Shown here: piece by piece, positions 24,672 through 35,762 of the stretch
How positions within the stretch are numbered: the first letter of the stretch is position 1
Layout of the letters: every line of letters begins with the position of its first letter
Assembly: GCA_965218865.1 (NCBI GenBank)
Contig: CBDCME010000009.1
Coordinates: 75,035 to 139,034 of the forward strand
Direction: 5' to 3'
DNA from: CBDCME01 sp965218865
Lineage (GTDB): Bacteria > Pseudomonadota > Alphaproteobacteria > JAAXGF01
DNA: 64,000 nt
Translations under genes and position numbers: made by a program
Notes under the pieces: generated by a model
What the model was told of the DNA's origin: nothing
The model's database searches: none
What the model saw: the letters and a program-made list of their open reading frames with translations, nothing else

Positions 24672-25386
24672 TGTGCTGGCGATGATGACGGCGCTGAAGC
24701 TTGCAGGCATGCGCGCCGCCTACGACGACATCCTCGCCGACGGGCTCAAGCGCCGTCATCCGGTGCAGCAGATCATCGGTACGCTGCTGCAGACCGAGGT
24801 CGCCGACAAGCAGGCGCGCTCCATCAAGTACCAGATGACGTCCGCCAAGCTGCCGACGGCCAAGGAGCTGGCCGACTTCGACTTCGCCGCTTCCCCGGTC
24901 AATGAGCCCCTGATCCAGGAACTCGCCGGCGGCGACTTCCTGGAGAGCAAGCGCAACATCGTGCTGGTCGGCGGCACCGGCACCGGAAAGACCCATCTCG
25001 CCGTCGCCATCGCCCGCGCCTGTATCCGAAAGGGCGCCCGTGGCCGCTGCTACAACGTCGTCGACCTGGTCAACCACCTCGAGGCCGAACTCCGCTCCGG
25101 ACGCCAAGGCCGTACCGCGGACCAACTCGTCCGACGCGACTTCGTCATCCTCGACGAACTCGGCTACCTGCCCTTCGCACAGGCCGGCGGGCAGCTGCTG
25201 TTCCACCTGATGAGCCGGCTCTACGAGCGCACCTCGATCATCGTCACCACCAACCTCGCTTTCGGCGAATGGCCCTCTGTCTTCGGCGACCCCAAGATGA
25301 CCACCGCGCTGCTCGACCGCCTGACCCACCATTGCGAGATCATCGAGACCGGCAACGAGAGCTGGCGCTTCAAGAACCGCTGCTGA
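24658..25386 (+). CDS. istB: IS21 helper ATPase IstB
   Basis: This 242-residue AAA+ protein is related to DnaC. Walker A is VLVGGTGTGKTHLAVAIA at about residues 101-118, Walker B is FVILDELGYLPF, and sensor 1 is SIIVTTNLAFGEW. It assembles on target DNA and stimulates IstA. The gene is complete, and translation is coupled to istA by overlap. Confidence 0.94.
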   Translation: MERHDVLAMMTALKLAGMRAAYDDILADGLKRRHPVQQIIGTLLQTEVADKQARSIKYQMTSAKLPTAKELADFDFAASPVNEPLIQELAGGDFLESKRNIVLVGGTGTGKTHLAVAIARACIRKGARGRCYNVVDLVNHLEAELRSGRQGRTADQLVRRDFVILDELGYLPFAQAGGQLLFHLMSRLYERTSIIVTTNLAFGEWPSVFGDPKMTTALLDRLTHHCEIIETGNESWRFKNRC

Positions 25387-25585
25387 CCCGGCAGGCCGTG
25401 CCTGCGGCCCGCTTGCCCCGGTGGGTCAACAGGCACCCCCCACGCGGCTTCGCTCCGCGCACCGCAAGGCGCTACACGAAGCCGCGCGGGTCCCCCCTAT
25501 CGGCTACCGGGACAACCTCCGCCGTGCCACTCAGGGGGTCAATATTGCACGCCGATAGGGGGTCAATTTTGCACGCCGATTGACA

Positions 25586-27360
25586 ACCGGACAGACGCGG
25601 TCAGCCGCAAGACGGCTGCCGCGCCGCCAGCGGAACAGACCCCGCCGGCCGCCCCCACGGGCTTGACCACCAGCGCCGGCGACAGTCAAGTGACGCTCTC
25701 TTGGACCCGCCCGAATGACCCGGACATCAACGGCTACGTCTACACTCAGAGCCCGGGCGACCAGACGGAGTACCAGATCAGCGTGGATCCAAGCGCCGCT
25801 CGCGGCTTGACCTCGCACACCGTCACTGGACTCGAAAACGGCACCGAGTACACCTTCACGCTGAAGGCCCAGAACGTCTACGACAAGAAGAGCGACCCAT
25901 CCAACGCCGCCACGGCGACACCCTCGGAGCAGCTGCCAACAAAAGAACGCGTTAAGCGGCTAATGAGGGTCAACGAGACGGTGTTGCCGGAGGTAGCGCG
26001 GGCGATGACGGCGAGCACGCTGGGCGCGGTGACCGGGCGCATCGAGGCGGTCGCTTCGGGCGCGATGCCGACGGGCGTGCTCAACCTCGGCGGATCATCG
26101 AGCCTCTACCAGGCCCTGAAGTCGAACGAACGGGGGCTCGAGGACGGCACGCTCGACCTGGCACGGGTGTTGGGCGGCTCGTCGTTCGCGCTCTCGCTCA
26201 ATGCGGCGGAAGGCGGCGAGGGCGGCGGTGTCGGCGACATCGGGGTCTGGGGCAGCGGCGACTACCGCAATCTCTCGGGTGGAGATACAAGCAACGTTGA
26301 ATGGGACGGTGACGTGGTGAGCGGCCATCTCGGTGCCGATGCGCGGTTGCACGAGAATCTGCTGGCCGGACTCTCTGCGTCGTTCTCCCAGGGTTCGTTC
26401 GACTATACCGACGGGACCACCGACACCGCGGCCGGTGGCACGCTCGAGAGCCGGCTGACGAGCGTAAATCCCTACGTGGGCTGGTTCGCAGGAGAGGGCC
26501 TGCGCCTGTGGGCGACGGCTGGCTATGGCTGGGGCGAGATTGAGATCGACGACGATGCGGCGGCCCCGCAATCGAGCGACCAGACGGCGTGGTCGGCGGC
26601 GGTGGGCGCGAGCGGCACGCTGCTTACCAGTGACGGTCTGATCAAGGGCGGCATGACAAGACTCAAGCTCAAGGGCGAGGACTTGTTGGCGCGGGTCGAT
26701 GTCCAGGGCAACAATGCGGCGATCAACGAACTGACGGTCAACGCCAACCGGCTGCGGCTGGGCATCGAGGTCAGCCACGCTCAAAAGCTGGTCTCGGGGG
26801 GCACGCTGACGCCGGCGATCGAGCTCGGGATTCGCCATGACGGCGGCGACGGCGAGACCGGTGCCGGCGTCGAGTTCGGCGGCAGCCTGCGCTACCACAA
26901 CCCGGCGAGCGGTCTGACCGTCGAGGGTCACGGCCGCACCTTGCTTGCCCATGGCGGTAACAACGAGGAATGGGGCATCGGCGGTCTGGTACGGCTCGAT
27001 CCGGGCACCGAGGGTCGGGGCACGTCCTTGAGCCTGGCTCCGGCCTGGGGCGAGACCCAAAGCGGCGCGCAGCGGCTGTGGAACGACGGCACGACAGGCA
27101 TGGCCGCCAACGATAACGAGGCGCGAGGGCACCTCCAGGCCGAGCTCGGCTATGGCTTCGGCATGTTCGGCGGCCAGGGCGTGCTGACGCCCTATAGCGG
27201 TCTGTCGCTCGCCGGCGAGGGTGCACGGCGCTACAGCCTCGGCAGCCGTCTGGAGATTGGCTCATCACTCAATCTGAGCCTCGAGGGCGAGCGCCGCGAG
27301 GCCGCCGGTGACGCCGCGCCGGACCACGGCATCATGTTCAGGGGGCAGTTGCGGTTCTGA
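25586..27360 (+). pseudogene. autotransporter barrel protein with fibronectin III domain, 5'-truncated
   Basis: An open frame runs in from the IS21 end and continues for about 590 residues. Residues about 20-115 form a fibronectin type III domain (PAAPTGLTTSAGDSQVTLSW, HTVTGLENGTEYTFTLKAQN). The rest is an autotransporter beta-barrel: alternating aromatic strands (DIGVWGSGDYRNLSG, LRLWATAGYGWGEIE), a repeated Gly-rich pattern and the terminal RGQLRF with C-terminal Phe needed for outer-membrane assembly. The N-terminal signal peptide and any upstream passenger are lost at the IS21 junction. It was probably a surface adhesin or similar exported protein. Confidence 0.8.
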
Positions 27361-27518
27361 CGACCGGTCCCGGATCCTGGCCGGGCCACGCCATGCCGCG
27401 GCCAAGCGCCAATCTGCAACCGGCCCGTCGCCCCCGATTGAGAGTCGGAAGGCGCCCGCCTGTTTTCTCCAAAACCTCAGTCGCGTCTTGCGTGCCCGGC
27501 ACTATTTCCTGAATCATA

Positions 27519-28682
27519 CCAACCGCCCCAGAGTTTGACTCGTGCAAAGGTTTACACGCTAGGTTTTGTGTGATTCAAGGTTGTTGGCAACAAGGGAGTG
27601 TGTTCAATGCCAACGATTCCTTTGCGAAACGACTTTGATGCTGAAAGAGTCCGTGTTCTTGCGGCACGGAGCGATGATGGGAACCAGGCGCGACGGCTTT
27701 TGTCGATGGCGGCCATCTACGATGGGATGGATCGAGCGTGCGCGGCGGGTATTGGCGGCATGGATCGGCAGACGTTGCGGGACTGGGTTCACCGGTTCAA
27801 CGCGGGAGGTCCGGCCGGTCTGATCGACCGCAAGCCGAACGGGGCGTTGCGTCGGTTGACGCCGTCGCAAATGGCGGCGCTTTCGCGGGCTATCGAGGCC
27901 GGTCCCGATCCCGAACGGGATGGGGTCGTGCGCTGGCGCTGCATCGATCTCAAGCAACTGATCCGAACGCGCTTCGGCGTGGACTATCACGAGCGGAGCG
28001 TCGGCAAGCTGCTGGCCGCGCTCGGGTTCTCGCATATTTCCGCGCGCCCGCGCCACGTCGGCCAGGATGCGCGGGCACAGGAGGAATTTAAAAAAAAGTT
28101 TTCCCGAACACTTGGCGAAAATCGTAGCGGCACAGCCACCGGACACGCCCATCGAGGTTTGGTTTCAAGATGAAATGCGCGTCGGCCAGAAGAACAGCCT
28201 GGTGCGCCAGTGGGCCCCAAAGGGATCGCGCCCGCGCCAGGTCAAGGACCTACGGACCTCTTCGGCGTATCTCTTCGGCGCCATCTGCCCCGAGCGCGGT
28301 GAGGGCGCGGCGCTGGTCATGCCGCGCGCCAATACTGAAGCCATGGACCTGCATCTCGAGGAAATCAGCCGGGCCGTTGCCCCAAACGCCCATGCCGTCG
28401 TGCTGCTCGACCAAGCCGCATGGCACACCACTGCCAAACTCGGCATCCCGGAGAACATCTCCCTCGTGCCTTTGCCACCCAAGTCCCCGGAGCTCAATCC
28501 CGCCGAAAATGTCTGGCAATACCTCCGCCAGAACTGGCTCTCCAATCGTGTCTTCGACTCCTATGAAGCCATCGTCGAGGCCTCTTGCCAAGCCTGGAAC
28601 AACCTGACCGACCAACCTTGGAAGATCATGTCCATCGGCCTCAGAGCGTGGGATCGCACAAGTCAATGTTAAGGGCGGTTGG
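27519..28682 (+). mobile_element. IS630-family insertion sequence, copy 2
   Basis: The full 1164-bp copy is flanked by TA on both sides (27517-27518 and 28683-28684), with perfect CCAACCGCCC / GGGCGGTTGG ends. It is nested in the left end of the IS1380 element. It may separate the IS1380 transposase from its promoter. Confidence 0.95.
27607..28672 (+). CDS. IS630 transposase, two overlapping frames (copy 2)
   Basis: First frame 27607-28173 and second frame 28067-28672 join at the A8 run at 28090-28097 as in copy A. Both frames are complete, and the DDE residues are all present. The final residues differ slightly from copy A (AWDRTSQC here, AWARTSQC there). Confidence 0.88.
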
Positions 28683-28713
28683 TATAAGTTGGATCGAACG
28701 CAGGAGTTTGGCG

Positions 28714-30027
28714 GTGACGAATTGTACCTCTTCGAGCCTTGAATTTCTAGCCTGCCGCAAGCGTCGTGTGGCGGCTGATTTTTCGGGTGGCGCCATCACC
28801 AGCAACGGCGGGGTCCTGCTGCTTCGGCAAGCAGACCGGCTTTCGGGCCTTACGGCTTCGGTGGCGCGGCGGCTGATCGATGCCCGGCAGCGGGGGAAGG
28901 TGGAGCATCGTTTTGTCGCCATGCTGCGCCAGCGCGTGTTCGGACTGGCGCTGGGCTACGAGGACGTCAACGACCACGCGGCCCTTCGCCACGATCTCGC
29001 CTTGCAGACGGCGGCCGAGCGCGATTGCGCCCTGGCCAGCCCGTCGACGCTGAGCCGCTTCGAGAACGCCGCCGGCCGGGACTGGGCGTGGAACATCCAC
29101 GAGGTTCTGGTGGAGGACTTCATCGCGTCGCATTCAGAGGCCCCCGAGGAACTGATCCTCGACTTCGACGCCACCGACGACGCGGTGCACGGGCGCCAGG
29201 TTGGCCGCTTCTTCCACGGCTACTACGATCATTACTGTTTCCTGCCGCTTTATGTGTTCTGCGGCGAGCGCTTGCTGGTCAGTTATCTGCGCCCGTCGAA
29301 GATCGATGGAGCCAAGCATGCCTGGGCGATCCTGGCGCTGTTGGTCAAAAGGCTCCGCCAGGCGTGGCCCGGTGTGCGCATCGTCTTGCTAGGGGATAGC
29401 GGCTTCTGCCGCCACAAGATGCTGTCCTGGTGCGAGCGCCAGGGTCTCGGCTACATCGTCGGTCTGGCCAAGAACGCGCGGCTCAATGATCTGGCCGCGC
29501 CGTGGATGGAGACGGCGGCTCAAGGCTTCGCCGGCACAGGCTTCAAGCAGCGCCTGTTCGGCGAGTTTGCCTACGCCGCCGACACCTGGAACGCCGAGCG
29601 CCGGGTGATCGCGCGTATCGAGCACGGTCCAAAGGGAGCCAACCCGCGCTACATCGTCACCAACCTGGAAGGCGATGCGCAAGATCTCTACGAGAAGCTC
29701 TATTGCGCGCGCGGCGACATGGAGAACCGCATCAAGGAGCAGCAACTGGACCTGTTCGCCGACCGCACCTCGTGCCACAAGTGGTGGCCCAACCAATTCC
29801 GCCTGTTGCTCTCCAGCCTCGCCTATGCGCTGGTCGAGACCATCCGGCGTCTCGGGCTGGCCGGCACCGAGATGGCCCGCGCCCAGGCCGGCACCATCCG
29901 TCTCAAGCTCTTGAAGATCGGCGCCGTCATCGTGCGCAACACGCGGTGCGTGCGCTTCCAACTCTCCAGCGCCTGCCCGGACAAGGCCCTGTTCACGCTG
30001 GTTGCCGCCCGGCTCGACCCCGGATAG
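28714..30027 (+). CDS. IS1380-family transposase
   Basis: The 437-residue transposase uses a GTG at 28714 with AGGAG 8 bp upstream. DDE residues are visible: Asp in LILDFDATDDAVHGRQ, Asp in VLLGDSGFCRHKML, Glu in GDMENRIKEQQLDLFADR. The N-terminal VAADFSGGAITSNGGVLLL and the C-terminal CVRFQLSSACPDKALF are family hallmarks. The frame is intact, although an IS630 lies immediately upstream. Confidence 0.9.
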   Translation: MTNCTSSSLEFLACRKRRVAADFSGGAITSNGGVLLLRQADRLSGLTASVARRLIDARQRGKVEHRFVAMLRQRVFGLALGYEDVNDHAALRHDLALQTAAERDCALASPSTLSRFENAAGRDWAWNIHEVLVEDFIASHSEAPEELILDFDATDDAVHGRQVGRFFHGYYDHYCFLPLYVFCGERLLVSYLRPSKIDGAKHAWAILALLVKRLRQAWPGVRIVLLGDSGFCRHKMLSWCERQGLGYIVGLAKNARLNDLAAPWMETAAQGFAGTGFKQRLFGEFAYAADTWNAERRVIARIEHGPKGANPRYIVTNLEGDAQDLYEKLYCARGDMENRIKEQQLDLFADRTSCHKWWPNQFRLLLSSLAYALVETIRRLGLAGTEMARAQAGTIRLKLLKIGAVIVRNTRCVRFQLSSACPDKALFTLVAARLDPG

Positions 30028-30396
30028 CCGTCAAAAAACGCGTCCAGTCTCGACCCGAAAGCCGTCGTCGCGCCTTCCAACACCGGCGCTCGCCCGAAAA
30101 CCGGCCGTGCCCCCCCAAACGCCCGAGGCGCCCCGCCGGAGCGCGCCGTCTCCGTCCTACACCACCAACAGCAGCCCCGCGGCGGCGGTTCACACCCAGC
30201 CACAACCGCAAATCCGCCAGCCTTCCCCTTCATGAAATATCCGCGCTAGTGCGGCCGGGGGATGGCATTCCACCCCGCGGCATGCACTCGGCAGGGACGC
30301 GTTCGGACCCGCTCACGGTCCTGCGTGGTACCATGGGCCGGTCCGTAGCGGCTGGTTTCCTGGGGTTTCCGGGCCGCATGCCAATGCCGGACTTGT

Positions 30397-30439
30397 TTGG
30401 TACACGTATGTAACGAACATACCATATCGAGTGTACCAA
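30397..30439. repeat. nested inverted repeat next to IS1380 and IS3
   Basis: Outer arms TTGGTACAC (30397-30405) and GTGTACCAA (30431-30439) enclose a second perfect pair GTATGT (30406-30411) and ACATAC (30417-30422) around AACGA. An 8-base CATATCGA bulge makes it asymmetric. It lies in a 240-bp gap without genes between two insertion sequences. The geometry recalls a recombinase or repressor site. Confidence 0.7.
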
Positions 30440-30514
30440 GCTGTCCGTCATCAAAACAAATGGGATTGTTGAGCGTGTTTCATAAGGGAGGATCTGGCTC
30501 ATCTTTGTTTGATG

Positions 30515-31495
30515 TTAAGCCGCTTGGCGTTGATGGTTCAAGCGGCGGTTTTGGGTGGTCAGTTTTTTGATCCTTTTTCTTTTTTCGATGATGGCGGTGT
30601 GGCGTCCAAAGTAGGCGTCGGCTGGAGTTACGTTGCCGATGCTCTCGTGGTAGCGTTGGTTGTTGTAGTGATCGACGAAGGCGCTGATCTGGTTTTCGAG
30701 ATCGCCGGGTAGATAATAATTTTCAAGCAGGATCCGGTTCTTCAGCGTTTGATGCCAGCGCTCGATCTTTCCCTGGGTTTGCGGGTGATACGGTGCGCCC
30801 CGAACGTGATCCATACCGTGGTCCTCGAGCCATTCAGCCAGATCGCCGGAGATATAGGACGAGCCGTTGTCGCTGAGCAGCCTCGGCTTGTGGACGACAT
30901 TGGCGCGATTGCAGCCTGAGGCTTCTAGCGCCAACTTCAGTGTTGCCGTCACATCGTCCGCCGTCATGTTGGTGCAGAGCTTCCAAGCAATGATGTGGCG
31001 GGAATAGTCGTCCAGGATGGTCGACAGGTAAAACCAGCCCCAGCCGATGACCTTGAGATAGGTGAAGTCGGTCTGCCACAGCTGGTTCGGCGCCGTGGTC
31101 TTGTCGCGGAACTCATCGGCTGCCTTGATGACCACGAAAGCGGGGCTGGTGATCAGGTCGTGGGCCTTGAGAAGCCGGTAAACCGAGGCTTCCGAGACAA
31201 AGTAGCCCCTGGTGTCCGTAAACCTGACGGCCAGTTCCCGGGGCGACAGTTGCGTCTCCTCCAGGGCAAGATCGATGATCTACCCCCGGACATCATCCGG
31301 GATCCGGTTCCACACCCGGCCCGGGCTGCTGTTGCGATCCTCAAGACCGGCGTCGCCAAAGGCCAGAAAGCGATCGTACCAGCGATAAAAGGTGGTCTTC
31401 GGAATGCCCAGCTTGTCCAAAGTGGACCCGACGCCCAGGTGGGACTGCTCGACCAGGCGGATGATCTCCAGCTTCTCGGATGCGGGATACCTCAT
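30515..31495 (-). pseudogene. IS3 transposase orfB with in-frame TAG
   Basis: The reading frame begins MRYPASEKLEIIRLVEQSHL and continues to QRQAA, broken only by TAG at 31280-31282 (DDVRG*IIDLALEETQ). The integrase core has Asp in QLWQTDFTYLKV, Asp in LLSDNGSSYIS and Glu in HPQTQGKIERWHQTLK. Gln is the likely original residue (CAG to TAG). Without readthrough the catalytic domain is not made, so this copy is probably immobile. Confidence 0.85.
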
Positions 31496-31866
31496 TCCTC
31501 GCCTCCCCCATGCCCGATCATGTTTTTTTTGAGAAGACGGTTCTCCAGCGAAAGTTCGGCGACCAACTCCTTCAAGTCGCGCATCTCCTGGCGCAGGCCT
31601 TTAACCTCGCCGGAGGTCGCTTGGCGCCCGGTGTCGCCGGCGAGCCGCTTTTTGCCCGCTTCCAAAAACTCTTTCGACCAGCTGTAATACAGACCCTCGG
31701 CGATGCCCTCGCGGCGGCACAAGGCGGCGATGCTCTCCTCGCCGCGCAGGCCCGACACCACGATCCGGATCTTCTCCTCAGCCGTATACTGCTTGCGTGT
31801 CTTGCGCCGAATATCCCGAACCGTTCTCTCCGCCGGGTCGTTCTTGCTCATTGATTTCTGTCTCAT
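31492..31866 (-). CDS. IS3 orfA (helix-turn-helix protein)
   Basis: The 124-residue protein has a Tnp_1-type helix-turn-helix (YTAEEKIRIVVSGLRGEE, SIAALCRREGIAEGLYYSWS) and a leucine-zipper-like C-terminus (GLRQEMRDLKELVAELSLEN). It ends in GGGEE with a TGA overlapping the orfB ATG. This form uses reinitiation rather than the -1 shift of classical IS3. Confidence 0.88.
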   Translation of the reverse strand: MRQKSMSKNDPAERTVRDIRRKTRKQYTAEEKIRIVVSGLRGEESIAALCRREGIAEGLYYSWSKEFLEAGKKRLAGDTGRQATSGEVKGLRQEMRDLKELVAELSLENRLLKKNMIGHGGGEE

Positions 31867-31913
31867 CTTCGTTCCCTTCGGTCACTACGATGAGCCAGAA
31901 ATCCTCCGTTATG

Positions 31914-32785
31914 CAATTACCTCAATTTGTCCCAAAGGCACTGACGTCAGACAGTGCGGACTGGGTCGGCTTAGGTACGCGATGGGCCAATCCGTTCTTT
32001 GCTCTCTCGGCCGGAATCGTCCACCAGCGGTGTCAAAATCGATATTCTCCCAACGCATACTGGCGGTCTCACCGCCGCGCTGAGCCGTTATCAGGCGAAG
32101 CTTGAAGAGTGTCGCGACCAAAGCGCTTTCACCATCAAGCGCATTCCAGACGGCGCGGATTTCGTCATCCTTGAGTACGCGATCACGGGGGTTTTCTTTG
32201 GCAGGCTTCGGGATGCCGACGCACGGATTTTCGCTTAGATGGTCTTCGGAAATAGCCCAGTTGAAGAGACGACGGACAATCTCGAATGTTCGGTTCGCCT
32301 GGATCGGCGACCCCCTGTCCATAATCCCCTGGGTCAGGTCCCGAATATCGCGCCGGCGAATGTCCTTCGCGCGCATCCGCCCGAGACGTAGGAACCACGT
32401 CGCGTTTAAGGGCCCTCTCGTCGAGGCGCCAGGATTTCTTGTTCGGCTTCGCGTAGCGCTCAACGTAGGTCTGCGCCAATTCCTCGAAAGTTTCGACCTT
32501 CCGCGCGGCAAGCTTCTCAGCCGCCGGATCACCACCTTGTATGGCGGCAAGTTGTACGGCTCTCGCTTGTTCGCGGGCTTTCGCCAATTCCATCTGCGGG
32601 AAAGTGCCCAACGTCAGACGTCGCTTTCGCCCTCCGGCCCGGTACATGACGATCCAGGATTTTCGGCCGCCATAAGAAACGCGAATGCCGAAGCCCGGGA
32701 GGTTTGTATCCCAGTAATCGACCTGTCCTCCTTCCGGCGCCTTCAGCGCGGCTACGCCACGCGCCCTGAGATTGATTTTCGGCAT
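31914..32785 (-). pseudogene. phage tyrosine recombinase (integrase), frameshifted and 3'-truncated
   Basis: The N-terminal frame (from 32785: MPKINLRARGVAALKAPEG, LPGFGIRVSYGGRKSWIVMY, RRLTLGTFPQMELAKAREQA) is the DUF4102 arm-binding domain of phage integrases. Around 32390 the reading frame shifts (MRAKDIRRRDIRDLTQGIMD, RTFEIVRRLFNWAISEDHLS). A second shift near 32030 is needed to reach AERAKNGLAHRV. The gene then runs into the IS3 element at 31913. The catalytic HxxR and Tyr are lost. It may have belonged to the prophage at 10-23 kb. Confidence 0.85.
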
Positions 32786-33237
32786 TGGTCAGTGATCCAT
32801 CATCACGGTTTAGGTACCATATAGGTACCAGAAATGCGAAACAAGGTGAAATCGCGTGAATTGCGTTGGGAGGCAAATGCTATTGATTCAGAAGCGCTTT
32901 CTTCAGTTCATAGCGTTTCAGCGTTTTTCAGCGAAACCCATAGGTGAGATGGTCTGGTTACATTTTGTATCGATAATGTTTCGCGGATCAGCGGCTTCGC
33001 CTTGGCGGGTGTCATTTGATGGGCGTGGGCAAACCCACTGGTCGGAACAGGCCTGTTGGCCCTTCACATCGATATCCGAGTTGACCTAGCCGGCCAGCCC
33101 GGCCGCGTACGCATCTTTTAACGTGCTCCGCCCGCCCCAAGCGGCTGAAACCCCGCATTTCATTGTGGAGAGGACTCTCAACGGGTGGTCCCCCGGCCGC
33201 ATTATCGGATTCATGGGCGCGCCGTGCCCTGTCCAGT

Positions 33238-34209
<972 letters not shown>

Positions 34210-34343
34210 ATCGGCTCACCACCCAACATCCTCGGTCATCCACCTCGCCCGGTGCTCACTCACCATGGATCCTCCGTACGCTGAAACATGGGGGCCGAGC
34301 GCACCACATCAACACCGGGTGATGACGGGCCGACCGCCCGAGA

Positions 34344-35546
34344 TTACTTCAAGGCTTCGCAGGCGCGCTGGATGCGGCGGCAGGCCTCCTCCAAGAGGCT
34401 CGTCGAGGTCGCGTAGGAAATGCGGAAATAGGGATCGAGTCCGAATGCGGTCCCTTGGACCACGGCAACCCCCTCCGAGTCGAGCAAGTAGGTGGCAAAA
34501 TCCTGGCTTGAGGCGAGGACCTTTCCATCGGGCGTCGTCCTGCCGATGACGCCGGCGCAACTCGGATAAACGTAAAACGCGCCCTGCGGCTTGAAACATT
34601 GCAGACCCGCCGCCTGGTTCAACATCCCGCAAACGAGATCGCGGCGGGCGCGGTACACCTCGTTACGCTCGGCGAGGAAATCCATGGAACCGCTCAACGC
34701 CTCCACCGCGGCCGCCTGGCTAACCGACGACGGACACGAGGTACTCTGCGACTGGATTTTGGACATCGCCTTGATGAGGTCGCGCGGTCCACCGGCGAAG
34801 CCGATCCGCCAGCCGGTCATCGCGTACGCCTTGGAAACGCCGTTGACCGTCAGGGTGCGGTCATAAAGACGCGATTCCACTTGGGCCGGTGTCACGAACT
34901 CGAAATCGTCATAGACGATTTGTTCGTACATGTCGTCGGCCATGATCCGGACTTCCGAATGGCCGAGCAAAACATCGGTCAGCGCCCGCATCTCGTCCCG
35001 CGCGTAGGCCGCCCCGGTGGGGTTGCTGGGCGAATTGAGGATCACCCATTTGGTCCGCGGCGTGATCGCCTTCTCGAGGTCCTCGGCGGTCATCTTGAAT
35101 CCGGCTTCCTCGGGACAAATCACCGGCACCGGCGTGCCCTCGGCAAGAACGACCATGTCGGGATACGAGACCCAATAGGGCGCCGCGAAAACGACCTCGT
35201 CGCCGGGATCCAGGGTCGCCATGAGGGCGTTGAAGATGACCTGCTTGCCGCCGGTGCCGACCGAGATTTGATCGGGTTCGTATTCGAGACCGTTGTCGCG
35301 CTTGAATTTACCGCAGGCCGCCTTTTTCAACGCCGGCGTCCCATCGACCGCGGTGTATTTGGTCTCGCCCTCAGCGATCGCGCGCATCGCCGTGTCCTTG
35401 ATGTGATCGGGGGTGTCGAAATCGGGTTCTCCGGCGCCGAGACCGATGACGTCCCGGCCCGCCGCCTTCAGTTCTGCGGCCCGGAAGGTCACAGCGATGG
35501 TCGGAGACGGCTTGATGCGGTCCAGGCGCACGGCGAGAAAGCTCAT
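34344..35546 (-). CDS. aspartate aminotransferase (class I, PLP-dependent)
   Basis: This 400-residue aminotransferase has the alphaproteobacterial AspC/AatA layout. It starts MSFLAVRLDRIKPSPTIAVT with a GGGAGG site upstream. It has GLGAGEPDFDTPDHIK, the cofactor-binding NSPSNPTGAAY, and the Schiff-base Lys in VNGVSKAYAMTGWRIGFAGG. The Arg in the FRISYATS region binds the substrate carboxylate. It converts aspartate and 2-oxoglutarate to oxaloacetate and glutamate, and relatives also accept prephenate. It is complete and probably a housekeeping gene. Confidence 0.92.
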   Translation of the reverse strand: MSFLAVRLDRIKPSPTIAVTFRAAELKAAGRDVIGLGAGEPDFDTPDHIKDTAMRAIAEGETKYTAVDGTPALKKAACGKFKRDNGLEYEPDQISVGTGGKQVIFNALMATLDPGDEVVFAAPYWVSYPDMVVLAEGTPVPVICPEEAGFKMTAEDLEKAITPRTKWVILNSPSNPTGAAYARDEMRALTDVLLGHSEVRIMADDMYEQIVYDDFEFVTPAQVESRLYDRTLTVNGVSKAYAMTGWRIGFAGGPRDLIKAMSKIQSQSTSCPSSVSQAAAVEALSGSMDFLAERNEVYRARRDLVCGMLNQAAGLQCFKPQGAFYVYPSCAGVIGRTTPDGKVLASSQDFATYLLDSEGVAVVQGTAFGLDPYFRISYATSTSLLEEACRRIQRACEALK

Positions 35547-35762
35547 GGAACCTCCCAGTGGCTCGATCCCAACGCTCGATTTCCATCCGCCGGGAAAAAT
35601 TGATCCATCAAATCAAGACTCTAGTCGAATGGCTCGAGGGCGATGCCGAATTCCATCCGTTCGGATCGAAACAGCCGCTATCAACGGCCAGCGCAATCTA
35701 TGCCGAGCGCCGCGCCGGCGCAACATCCAGCCGACGACGGTCCCGCCACGTGGTTGTGGGCT

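Larger units (their letters stand above)
23041..25585 (+). mobile_element. IS21-family insertion sequence (2545 bp)
   Basis: The element runs from TGTTGTTCGGCGTGG (23041) to an inverted CGCCGATTGACA (ending 25585). Both ends contain repeated TTGACCCCC blocks spaced like IS21 multiple terminal repeats. It carries istA and istB. The flanks CTCTCG and ACCGGA do not match, so there is no target duplication. The left flank is a phage helicase gene and the right flank is an autotransporter gene, so the element marks a deletion or recombination junction rather than a simple insertion. Confidence 0.9.
27503..30239 (+). mobile_element. IS1380-family element with nested IS630
   Basis: The left end is inferred at TATTTCCTGAA (27503-27513) and the right end at the inverted TTCATGAAATA (30228-30238), which match at 10 of 11 positions. 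IS630 copy 2 (27519-28682) sits inside its left non-coding end, 31 bp before the transposase start. Removing the IS630 gives an IS1380 of about 1.57 kb, near the family size. The 3' part from 30028 to 30227 is non-coding. Confidence 0.6.
30481..31913 (-). mobile_element. IS3-family insertion sequence
   Basis: Imperfect inverted ends are CATAAGGGAGGATCTGGCTC (30481 on) and, inverted at 31913, CATAACGGAGGATTTCTGGC, both continuing into CTCATC. It carries orfA and orfB on the minus strand, overlapping as ATGA. orfB is interrupted by one amber codon. The element cuts the 3' end of a phage integrase gene. Confidence 0.85.

Noticed and set aside
31909..32785. Functional integrase made by programmed frameshifting
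   Set aside because: Two separate shifts are needed and the catalytic C-terminus is physically removed by IS3, so it is simply a broken gene.
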